From positions 1 through 64,000 of the forward strand of contig NZ_JALEGV010000036.1 of the NCBI RefSeq assembly GCF_022763245.1: a stretch of DNA of 64,000 bases, written 5' to 3'. This stretch comes from Oricola sp. GTDB lineage: Bacteria > Pseudomonadota > Alphaproteobacteria > Rhizobiales > Rhizobiaceae. A program made the translations under genes and the position numbers. A model generated the notes under the pieces. It worked only from the letters and a program-made list of their open reading frames with translations. It made no database searches and was not told the origin of the DNA. Shown here one piece after another: positions 35,985 through 43,899 of this stretch (within the stretch, counting starts at the first letter, position 1; each line of letters begins with the position of its first letter).

Positions 35985-36009
35985 TTTGTTTCTATATAGT
36001 CAACAATTG
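35985..36009 (+). repeat. 25-bp direct repeat, copy 2 (probable IclR operator)
   Basis: Identical to 35871-35895, in the same orientation, 114 bp downstream. It ends 23 bp before the GTG of the amidohydrolase gene and so would overlap the promoter or leader. Perfect identity over 25 bp with diverged sequence on both sides points to selection for protein binding. Confidence 0.75.
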
Positions 36010-36032
36010 TCGTTCGTCAAGGGAGGGGATGC

Positions 36033-37124
36033 GTGCTGCAGACTGTGAACAATTCCGCACGGAATGATCGGGGCGTTTTGGCCGGCGCTATCGACTGTGA
36101 TGTGCATCCGCGCGCGCCTTACACCGAAGACCTGATGCCCTATTTCGATACGCACTGGGCCGACATCGCCAGCCATCGCGGCGTGGTCATGCGGGAATTG
36201 ACCTCCTATCCGCCGCACGCGCCGCTGACCCGGCGTCCGGACTGGGGCGTGGAGGGGCAGGCCGGCGCGACCCTCGAGAAGATCCAGGCGGACATTCTCG
36301 ATCGGTGGGGCCTGAAGGCGGCCATTCTCACACCGCTCTTCGGCGGCGCGATGATGCACGATCCGTTCCTCGGCGAGGCGTTGTGCCGTGCGCACAATGA
36401 CTGGATCCAGAAGGAGTGGCTGGATGCCGATCCGCGCCTTCGTGCGTCAATGGTCGTCAATCTGGGCCGCCCGGAAGCTGCGGCCGCGGAAATCGACCGC
36501 ATGGCCGCCGACAGGCGCTTCGTGCAGGTCATCATTCCGGTGCAGACAGAGATCCCGATCGGTCGCTCCGTCAACAAGCCGGTGTTCGAAGCGGCGCAGC
36601 GCCATGGAATGCCGATTGGATTGCACGCGGGCTCGATGTTCCGCAATCCGCCCTCGCAATCCGGTTACTACTCGACATTCATCGAGGACTATGCCGCGCA
36701 CATCTCTGCATTCACCGCCCAGGTTGCCAACCTGATCGCTGAAGGTGTCTTTGCGGAGTATCCGGACCTCAAGGTCGTGCTTATCGAATCCGGCGTCACG
36801 TGGATGCCCCCGTTCATGTGGCGGTTTTCCAAGGACTGGCGCGGCGTGCGCAACGAGGTGCCGTGGGTGGATGTCAGTCCGGCGGAACTGGTGCGCAAGC
36901 ACGTCCGGCTGACGTCGCAACCCTTCGATGCTCCGCCCGGCGCAATCGGAAAGGTGCTCCAGCAATTCCGCTCGACGGACATGCTGCTGTTTTCCTCCGA
37001 CTATCCGCATTGGCACTTCGACGGCGACGCCGCAATTCCCGAGGGAATGACGGAGGAATTCGTCAGGCCAATGCTCTTCGACAATGCGATCGCAACCTAT
37101 TCGCGCTTGGGAGACCTGAAATGA
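36033..37124 (+). CDS. Amidohydrolase-2 family protein (first of pair)
   Basis: This 363-residue metal-dependent hydrolase/decarboxylase has a DxDxH start (Asp21, Asp23, His25) where many members have HxH or ExH, GLHAGSM with the next His ligand, and SSDYPHWHFDGD with the catalytic Asp. The family includes ACMSD, resorcylate decarboxylases and 4-oxalomesaconate hydratase. GTG 36033 has GGGAGGGG 5-11 bases upstream. It overlaps the second amidohydrolase by 4 bases. Substrate unknown. Confidence 0.85.
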   Translation: MLQTVNNSARNDRGVLAGAIDCDVHPRAPYTEDLMPYFDTHWADIASHRGVVMRELTSYPPHAPLTRRPDWGVEGQAGATLEKIQADILDRWGLKAAILTPLFGGAMMHDPFLGEALCRAHNDWIQKEWLDADPRLRASMVVNLGRPEAAAAEIDRMAADRRFVQVIIPVQTEIPIGRSVNKPVFEAAQRHGMPIGLHAGSMFRNPPSQSGYYSTFIEDYAAHISAFTAQVANLIAEGVFAEYPDLKVVLIESGVTWMPPFMWRFSKDWRGVRNEVPWVDVSPAELVRKHVRLTSQPFDAPPGAIGKVLQQFRSTDMLLFSSDYPHWHFDGDAAIPEGMTEEFVRPMLFDNAIATYSRLGDLK

Positions 37125-38227
37125 GTGTCATTGCCGAAGAGGTCGCTCGGGTGAAACCGAAGGCAGGTGCCGACCTCGAACTCATCGATTGCGACATCCA
37201 TCCCTATCCGAAGAAGCGGGCTGATCTATACCAGTTCCTCCCGCGGGAATGGCGCGATCATGCGGAAACCTACGGTGCGCGTGGATCCCAGCCGTTCCTG
37301 AGCATGATGCACATTCCGCGCGTCCAGGTGGCGCGGCTCGACTCCGAGCCCGAGGAAGGGCCGGCGGGCTCCGACTTGAAGATGATGCAGGAGCAGCTTC
37401 TCGACTACTACGACATCAAATACGGCGTCCTCCAGCCCTTCGGTCCGGGCGGCGGCGGCAACCTGCTCAATCCGGCGCTTGCCAATGTGATGTGCTCGGC
37501 CGTCAACGACTGGCAGATTGCCTATTTCCTCGATCCGGAACCGCGGCTGAAAGGATCCATCGTCGTTCCTCAGGAAGATGCCGAGGCGTCCGTGCGCGAG
37601 ATCGAGCGCCACGCCGGCAACCGGCAATTCGTCCAGATCGCGCTGCATGCGCGTTCGGCCGAACCGCTCGGAAAGCGTCGCTACTGGCCGATCTACGAAA
37701 TGGCCGAGCGGGCCAACATGCCGGTGATCATCCATTCCTCCGGCTATGGCCAGTATCCGCCGTCGGGCGCCGGTTGGATGTCGTTCTATCTCGAGGAACA
37801 CCACTCCTACGCGCACACCATGCAGACGGCGATCGTCTCGATGGTGATGGAAGGGGTGTTCGAGGAGTTCCCGAAGCTCAGATTTGCCGCCGTCGAGGGC
37901 GGTTTCGCCTGGGCGCCGCCGCTTGGATGGCGTCTCGACAAGGTGTGGGCGCGCAACCGCAGCGAGACGCCGCACATCAAGCGGCCGCCGTCGGAATATA
38001 TCCGCTCCAACGTCTGGCTCGCGACCCAGCCGGTCGAGGAGCCCGAGGTGGCGAGCCAGCTCGGCGACGTCATCGACTGGATCGGCGACGACCGCTTGCT
38101 GTTCGCGACCGACTATCCGCACTGGGACATGGACGACCCGCGCTACGCCTTCAAGTATCCGCTGCCCAGGGAAACGCAGCGCAAGATCCTGTCGGAGAAT
38201 GCCAAGGAGTTCTTCAACCTTGCGTAA
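37121..38227 (+). CDS. Amidohydrolase-2 family protein (second of pair)
   Basis: This 368-residue paralogue of the upstream gene has Asp23/Asp25/His27 in IDCDIHPYP, IIHSSGYG for the next ligand and FATDYPHWDMDDP for the catalytic Asp. The two proteins probably act together as a heteromer or on successive steps; coupled tandem genes of this kind are unusual for the family, whose members are mostly homomeric. It overlaps the Rieske gene by 8 bases. Confidence 0.85.
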   Translation: MSVIAEEVARVKPKAGADLELIDCDIHPYPKKRADLYQFLPREWRDHAETYGARGSQPFLSMMHIPRVQVARLDSEPEEGPAGSDLKMMQEQLLDYYDIKYGVLQPFGPGGGGNLLNPALANVMCSAVNDWQIAYFLDPEPRLKGSIVVPQEDAEASVREIERHAGNRQFVQIALHARSAEPLGKRRYWPIYEMAERANMPVIIHSSGYGQYPPSGAGWMSFYLEEHHSYAHTMQTAIVSMVMEGVFEEFPKLRFAAVEGGFAWAPPLGWRLDKVWARNRSETPHIKRPPSEYIRSNVWLATQPVEEPEVASQLGDVIDWIGDDRLLFATDYPHWDMDDPRYAFKYPLPRETQRKILSENAKEFFNLA

Positions 38228-38642
38228 CAAGCAGAAACACGTCGTCGCCCGGGTCGGCGAAGTCGAGCCGGGCAAGCCTATCGTGCGCGAGATCAAGGGC
38301 CGCCAGATCGGGATCTTCAATCTGGACGGCGACTACTATGCCTTGCTCAACCGTTGTCCGCATCAAAGCGCCGAATTGTGCAAGGGGCGGATAACGCACC
38401 TCTCGCAGTCCAAAGTGCCGGGTGAGGTCGAGGTCAGCCGCGTCGGCGAGATCATCAAGTGTCCCTGGCACGGCTGGGAGTTCGACATCCGCACCGGTCA
38501 ATCCTGGTGCGACCCTGACTCGATGTATGTGCGCCAGTTCGGAATCAAGGTCGAGCCGGGCGAAGCGCTCGTCAAGGGACCCTACGTCGCCGAGACTTAC
38601 GCGGTCTCGGTGGAGGACAGCTACATCGTCGTCGAGATGTAG
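38220..38642 (+). CDS. Rieske [2Fe-2S] ferredoxin-like protein
   Basis: This 140-residue protein has Rieske ligands Cys46-x-His48 and Cys81-x2-His84 (CPH and CPWHGWEFD). The insertion between the two halves is longer than in small Rieske ferredoxins. TTG 38220 is the only reasonable start and lies inside the end of the amidohydrolase gene. It would transfer electrons to an oxygenase not found in this window, or act as a structural partner of the amidohydrolases; both are inference. Confidence 0.85.
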   Translation: MRNKQKHVVARVGEVEPGKPIVREIKGRQIGIFNLDGDYYALLNRCPHQSAELCKGRITHLSQSKVPGEVEVSRVGEIIKCPWHGWEFDIRTGQSWCDPDSMYVRQFGIKVEPGEALVKGPYVAETYAVSVEDSYIVVEM

Positions 38643-38763
38643 CGGCCACGGTCATTCCAGAGCGGATTCGATGACAGGAGAAACGGGAGGAAGGATCCGC
38701 AACCCAATATGGTCCGCGCGCCCTGATCGGCCGGACTTCACCTAGAGGCTTATGGAGGAGTAC

Positions 38764-39777
38764 ATGTCTCAACGCATTTCGAAAATCATCCGCCGCGCTA
38801 CCGTGGCATGGATGGCGGCAGCGCTCGCGGCCGGAACGGCACTTCCCTCACAGGCGGAAACGCTGAAGTTCCTGTTGCCCTGGGGAGCGACCAGCGAAGG
38901 CAACATGGTCGTCGCGCAGTGCCTGATGAATATCATCGAGGAAACGACAGCCGGCGAGATCAAGCTGCAGAAGTTCGACAACTCCGTCGTGCCGCCGTTC
39001 GAGCAGTTCGAGCCCGTCGCAAGCGGCGTTTTCGACCTTCACTACACCAACCCTGCCTATCACTCCGGTAACACGGTCATCGGCCAGCTGATGGATACGG
39101 TCACGCCGAACATGGAGAAGCGCCACGAATCCGGTCTCTGGGACATGGTCGACGAGGCCTACCAGACGCGGAACCTGAAGGTTCTCGCGCTGGGCGCCTC
39201 GACCGGCTTCCAGTTCTTCCTGCGGAACCAGATCGGTGAGGCCGGCAGCCTCGAAGGCCTGAAGATCCGGTCCAACCCGGCCTATGACGGCACGATCCGC
39301 AAGCTTGGCGGCGCGCCGATCCAGCTTCCGATCACGGAGGTCTACACCTCGCTGCAAAAGGGGCTGATCGACGGCACGGCGTTCCCGGCGCATGGCGTGG
39401 CCTCGTCGAAGATGTGGGAGGTTGCCGACTACATGGCACGTCCGATGTTCGGGCAGGGCACGACCCTTGTCGCGATGAACCTCGACAAGTGGAACGGCCT
39501 TTCGCTGGAAATCCAGGCCAAGATGCTTGAGGCGGGCACGCGCTTCGAGAACGAGTGCTACGGCGCCGTCGCCGAGGTCGCCACGCGCGATGAGGACATG
39601 ATGAAGGAAAACGGTATGGAAATTACCGAGTTCGGCACCGAGGCCGCGTCCAACATCAACCAGTACTACAACGAAGGTATCTGGGAACGCGCCGAGAAAA
39701 ACGGCGGAGATGAAGCCAAAGAAATCATCAGCTTCATCAAGGATAATGGTCTCGTCTACGCCGGACGGGAAGACTGA
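38764..39777 (+). CDS. TRAP transporter solute-binding protein (DctP family)
   Basis: This 337-residue periplasmic protein has a signal peptide (residues 1-31, ...LPSQA) and the DctP fold, with GLKIRSNPAYDGTIRKLGGAPIQ-type helix-strand block (the conserved Arg salt-bridges carboxylate ligands) near residue 175. TRAP systems import organic acids using a sodium gradient. GGAGGAG lies just upstream of ATG 38764. A strong terminator follows directly. Confidence 0.9.
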   Translation: MSQRISKIIRRATVAWMAAALAAGTALPSQAETLKFLLPWGATSEGNMVVAQCLMNIIEETTAGEIKLQKFDNSVVPPFEQFEPVASGVFDLHYTNPAYHSGNTVIGQLMDTVTPNMEKRHESGLWDMVDEAYQTRNLKVLALGASTGFQFFLRNQIGEAGSLEGLKIRSNPAYDGTIRKLGGAPIQLPITEVYTSLQKGLIDGTAFPAHGVASSKMWEVADYMARPMFGQGTTLVAMNLDKWNGLSLEIQAKMLEAGTRFENECYGAVAEVATRDEDMMKENGMEITEFGTEAASNINQYYNEGIWERAEKNGGDEAKEIISFIKDNGLVYAGRED

Positions 39778-39784
39778 TCCTCCG

Positions 39785-39816
39785 ACGCGGTCCGAAGTGA
39801 TTCGGACCGCGTTTTT
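39785..39816 (+). terminator. Strong intrinsic terminator between TRAP binding protein and permease genes
   Basis: A perfect 12-bp stem ACGCGGTCCGAA / TTCGGACCGCGT with loop GTGA runs into five T. It begins 8 bases after the dctP stop and ends 28 bases before the small-permease start, so most transcripts should stop after the binding-protein gene with read-through into the permease. Confidence 0.85.
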
Positions 39817-39844
39817 CTCCGACGACAAACAAAAGTGGCCCCTG

Positions 39845-40378
39845 ATGTTGTCCTTCCTGCATGCGCTCGGCCGTCAGCATGACCGGCTGACGAGACTTGG
39901 CGCGGTGATTTCCGCGCTCTGCCTCGGCGGTATCGTCGTGCTCTATGGCGGCGAGATCGTCACCCGGCATTTCCTGCACTCGCCGACCAGTTGGAGCAGC
40001 GCTGTTGCCGTCTATCTGCTGCTGGCGACCGTGATGCTGATGCTTCCCAGCCTGACGATGAACATCGATCACGTGGCGGTCAGCATCGCCGAAGAACATT
40101 TCACGCCACGCTACGCCTTTCTGTCGGCGGCGGCCGTGCTGGCGATCTCCGCCGCGATCTGCTTCCTGTCCGCTTTCTTCTCGCTGTCGGAGACGATGCG
40201 CGCTTTCACGCGCGGCACGCTGACGACCGACACACTCTTCGTCCCGAAATGGTGGCTGCTCTCGCTCGTGGTCTACGGGCTGACGAGTGCGACGATCCAT
40301 TTCATCCGTCATTTGTGCGGATTGGTGGCCCGTGACCGGCATCTGTTGATCACGAACGGCCGGGAGACTGCGCAATGA
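39845..40378 (+). CDS. TRAP transporter small permease (DctQ family)
   Basis: This 177-residue inner-membrane protein has four predicted segments and the DctQ-type VYLLLATVMLMLPSLTMNIDHVAV region. ATG 39845 was chosen; the frame is open upstream to 39710 but that would span the terminator. The stop overlaps dctM (ATGA). Confidence 0.85.
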   Translation: MLSFLHALGRQHDRLTRLGAVISALCLGGIVVLYGGEIVTRHFLHSPTSWSSAVAVYLLLATVMLMLPSLTMNIDHVAVSIAEEHFTPRYAFLSAAAVLAISAAICFLSAFFSLSETMRAFTRGTLTTDTLFVPKWWLLSLVVYGLTSATIHFIRHLCGLVARDRHLLITNGRETAQ

Positions 40379-41691
40379 TCGACCTGCCCTGGTATGCAAC
40401 GATCGGCTTTGCTTTCGGTACGGTGATGTTTCTGACTTTCGCCGGACTTCCGGTGTTCGTCTGTTTCCTGCTGATCAATGTGGTCGGCATCCTCGCCATT
40501 CTCGGCACGTCCGCCTTTGGCATGTTCTCCAACAGCCTTGTCGCGACCTTGACGAGCGAGCCCTTCATCGCGGTGCCGCTGTTTCTGCTGATGGGCGAGA
40601 TGCTGTCGCGAAGCCGCGCGATCGATGAACTCTACAAGGCGCTGGACTTCATTCTCGGGCGCACACGGATCCGTCTTTATGCGATGTGCACGATGCTGGC
40701 GACGATGCTTGGCACCATGTCCGGTTCCGCCATGGCTGATGCCGCGATGCTTGGACGCTCGGTCTATCCGGGCATGATCGAGCGCGGCTATGATCCGCGC
40801 GTTTCCACCGGTTTGATCCTTGCCGGCGCAACGATCGCTCCGATTATCCCGCCGAGCGTGCTGGTCGTGATCCTGGCGACCTTGGCGAACGAATCCATCG
40901 CCGAGATGCTGATCGCGGGATTGCTGCCGGGTCTGCTCCTGGCGGCACTCTTCCTCGGCTACACCTATTTGCTGGTGCTGTTCAAACCGTCCATGGCGCC
41001 GCCACTGGACGAAACCGCGTCACGCACCCTGGCGGAGCGATTGAAAGGCTTTGCCCGCATCCTGCCTTTCGGAGTCGTGGTGTTCATGGTGATCGGGCTC
41101 ATAATGCTCGGTGTGGCCAGTCCGACCGAGGCGGCGGCGGCGGGTGTGTTCGCGACCTTCCTGGTCGCCGCCTATCTGCGCACCCTCACACTTCGGATGC
41201 TATGGGAGTCGCTCTTCAACGCGGCCAAGATCACCGGCACGATCCTTGTCATCATCATGAGCGCCAACCTGTTCGGCCAGCTGTTGGCGTTTACCGGCGC
41301 GCCGGAGGACATGGTGCGCATCGTTGAAGGCCTGAACGCCGCGCCGTGGATGATCTTTCTCTTGCTTATGGGCATCTCGTTGGTCGCGTGCATGTTTCTC
41401 GGCCAAACCGAATACATGCTGATCTCGGTGCCGATCTTCACGCCGATCATCCATGCGACGGGTTTCGATCCGGTTTGGTTCTGGATGCTCTACCTGATCA
41501 ATATCACCGCCGGCGGCATGACACCGCCCTTTGGGATGACGATGTTCGTCTTCAAGGCGGCAGTGCCGGGCACCAGCATCATCGACATCTACAAGTCCAC
41601 ATGGCCTTTCGTGGCGGTGATCCTGTTTGGCATCTCGTTGATGGCTGCATTCCCGCAAATCGTTCTGGTGCTCCCGCAAATGATGCGGTGA
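40375..41691 (+). CDS. TRAP transporter large permease (DctM family)
   Basis: This 438-residue membrane protein has about twelve segments and the DctM landmarks GTMSGSAMADAAMLG, GATIAPIIPPSV, GVASPTEAAAAGVFA and NITAGGMTPPFGMTMFV. It forms the transport channel with the DctQ protein. Confidence 0.93.
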   Translation: MIDLPWYATIGFAFGTVMFLTFAGLPVFVCFLLINVVGILAILGTSAFGMFSNSLVATLTSEPFIAVPLFLLMGEMLSRSRAIDELYKALDFILGRTRIRLYAMCTMLATMLGTMSGSAMADAAMLGRSVYPGMIERGYDPRVSTGLILAGATIAPIIPPSVLVVILATLANESIAEMLIAGLLPGLLLAALFLGYTYLLVLFKPSMAPPLDETASRTLAERLKGFARILPFGVVVFMVIGLIMLGVASPTEAAAAGVFATFLVAAYLRTLTLRMLWESLFNAAKITGTILVIIMSANLFGQLLAFTGAPEDMVRIVEGLNAAPWMIFLLLMGISLVACMFLGQTEYMLISVPIFTPIIHATGFDPVWFWMLYLINITAGGMTPPFGMTMFVFKAAVPGTSIIDIYKSTWPFVAVILFGISLMAAFPQIVLVLPQMMR

Positions 41692-41762
41692 TCACGCCCC
41701 CCGGTCCGGCGATAGTCGCGCCTCCTCGCATCCGCGAAGGGGGACAGGACCGGTCACTCTGA

Positions 41763-42110
<348 letters not shown>

Positions 42111-42132
42111 GCCGGGCTGGAGCGCGTCTCCC

Positions 42133-42606
42133 TCAGGCGGGCTTTTCCGGCCGGTCGATGAGCTTGCGCATCAGCCGCAGGAGTTGATTCCGCTCTTCGG
42201 TATCGAGCGGTTCGAGGAAACGATCCTTGGCGCGCGAACTGTGCGGACGAACCTCATCGAGAAGTTTCGCGCCGTCGTCTGTGAGTTCCACCTGCCAGGC
42301 ACGCGTGTCTGCCGGATTCTTCTTGCGGCGGGCCAGTCCATGCTTGATCAGGCGTGCGATGATCTGGCCGGTTGTGGCCTGGTCCAGTGAAACGCGCTCG
42401 GCGACGACCACCTGACCGATTCCCGGGTTCTGTTGGAGCGTGATGAGCACGATGAGCTGTTCGGGAGTGATGCCGTAGGATTTGCATTCTTCTGCGAAAA
42501 ACTCTCGTGACAGCTGCGAACACTGCCGGACCAGATAGCCCGGCATTGTGTTTATGTCCCTGATCAGACCGGCAAATTCGTCGGTTTCTTCGGTGTCGCA
42601 TGGCAT
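42133..42606 (-). CDS. MarR-family transcriptional regulator
   Basis: This 157-residue protein has a winged-helix domain: GITPEQLIVLITLQQNPGI, VVAERVSLDQATTGQIIARLIKHGLARRKKNPADTRAWQVELT, with the wing Asp-Thr-Arg. ATG 42606 was chosen because AAAGGAGA lies 8-15 bases upstream. It is divergent from the TTT transporter operon, which it probably represses; a 12-bp palindrome lies close to its start. Confidence 0.9.
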   Translation of the reverse strand: MPCDTEETDEFAGLIRDINTMPGYLVRQCSQLSREFFAEECKSYGITPEQLIVLITLQQNPGIGQVVVAERVSLDQATTGQIIARLIKHGLARRKKNPADTRAWQVELTDDGAKLLDEVRPHSSRAKDRFLEPLDTEERNQLLRLMRKLIDRPEKPA

Positions 42607-42624
42607 GCGGCTTTGTCTCCTTTT

Positions 42625-42636
42625 CAATTCGAATTG
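42625..42636. promoter_or_regulatory. Palindrome CAATTCGAATTG, candidate MarR operator
   Basis: A perfect 12-bp palindrome 19 bp upstream of the MarR start codon in the 147-bp divergent region. Size and position fit MarR-dimer binding. The shorter, AT-rich rest of the region would hold the promoter of the transporter operon. Confidence 0.5.
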
Positions 42637-42753
42637 GCAAGCCTCGACGGTCCGGGCTTGCGTCCGGCAAAATCTATCTGTAAGAGATGCTATGTACACT
42701 TAGGATCTTGCGCGGCGGCCCTGTCGCGGTCCAAGAAAGGGAGGAGTGACATC

Positions 42754-43830
42754 ATGACAATCAGGGACTTTCTTGCGCTTCCGGTCTTCGCGACCGCGAT
42801 GCTCGCGGCGATGCCCGCCATGTCCGACGGCTTCTATGAAGGCGAGACGATCACACTGGTCACCAATGTCGGCGCCGGCGGGTCCACCGATGTGCAGGCG
42901 CGACTCTTCGCCAAGCATTGGAAGGACCACATCGAGGGTAATCCGGATTTCGTCATCGAGCCGATGCCGGGTGGCGGCATGCTGCTTGGCATAAATTACC
43001 TGATGGGTGCCGCGGACCCCGACGGGTTCACGCTGGGCTTCGTCGCGCCGAACGTGACGACCCGTCCCCTCGGCCCAGAGGCGCAACGCGTCGCCTATGA
43101 AAATTTCGAGGTGATCGGCTCGGTCAACGTTCCGGTCATCGCCTATGCCCGCAACGATGTGGGTTCCGGTCTGAAGGAGCCGGCCGATATCACCAAGGTC
43201 GGGGAGGTCACGGTAGCCGGCTTCCAGCCGCGCTCGAGCTTCGACATGAACTCGCTGATCGGCCTCGAACTGCTCGGTGTCGAGACGAAATATGTCGCCG
43301 GCTTCGGCGGCGGTTCCGCCCTTATGGCCGCGCTTCTGCGCGGGGAGGCAGATATCGGCACCACCGGTCTCAACAGTTACCGCGTCGGTATCATGGAGAA
43401 TTTCGTCAAGCCGGGACACGGCATTGGCCTCTGGACGATCCCGGCTGTCGATGAGAACGGTCAACCGATCGACGATCCGGAGGTTGCGGATGCGCCGCCG
43501 TTCCATGAACTCTACAAGCAGGTCAGGAACGAGGAGCCGTCCGGTCCTGCTTATGACGCGCTGATGTATATCAACAACGGACCGACGCTGATGGTCGTTG
43601 CGCCTCCCGGTACGCCGGAGGACCTGATCGCCGAGCTTCGGGAGACCTTCCTGGAGACGACCACCGACGCCGAATATCTGGCCGATGTCGAGAAACAGGT
43701 GCATCTCAAGCCGGTTTTCTTCAACGCAGAGCGCACCAAGCAAATGATCGACCGTGCGCGTACGCTCAACGAGAGCGAGCCGGAAATGGCGAAATACCTG
43801 GCCGATCTGATCGCGAAATATTCCGAGTAG
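42754..43830 (+). CDS. TTT-family solute-binding protein (TctC/Bug type)
   Basis: This 358-residue periplasmic receptor has an N-terminal signal peptide (about 23 residues) and the Bug fold with ITLVTNVGAGGSTDVQARLFAKHW, the two beta-loops that hold carboxylates. Bug proteins bind tricarboxylates and aromatic or branched acids. SD GGGAGGAG precedes ATG. It is followed by a GC hairpin and then the TctA-TctB gene. Confidence 0.88.
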   Translation: MTIRDFLALPVFATAMLAAMPAMSDGFYEGETITLVTNVGAGGSTDVQARLFAKHWKDHIEGNPDFVIEPMPGGGMLLGINYLMGAADPDGFTLGFVAPNVTTRPLGPEAQRVAYENFEVIGSVNVPVIAYARNDVGSGLKEPADITKVGEVTVAGFQPRSSFDMNSLIGLELLGVETKYVAGFGGGSALMAALLRGEADIGTTGLNSYRVGIMENFVKPGHGIGLWTIPAVDENGQPIDDPEVADAPPFHELYKQVRNEEPSGPAYDALMYINNGPTLMVVAPPGTPEDLIAELRETFLETTTDAEYLADVEKQVHLKPVFFNAERTKQMIDRARTLNESEPEMAKYLADLIAKYSE

Positions 43831-43844
43831 GTGCTGTGAACAGG

Positions 43845-43869
43845 CGGGCACCGCGCCTCGCGGTGCCCG
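43845..43869 (+). terminator. Hairpin after TTT binding-protein gene
   Basis: An 11-bp perfect stem CGGGCACCGCG / CGCGGTGCCCG with a 3-base loop starts 15 bases after the stop codon. It has no T-run. It probably limits read-through or stabilises the upstream mRNA. Confidence 0.65.
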
Positions 43870-43899
43870 TATTCGCTCGGGATTTCAGGACGACAACGT

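Noticed and set aside
39710..39844. Upstream extension of the TRAP small permease
   Set aside because: It would be translated across the end of dctP and a strong terminator; ATG 39845 gives a normal DctQ N-terminus.
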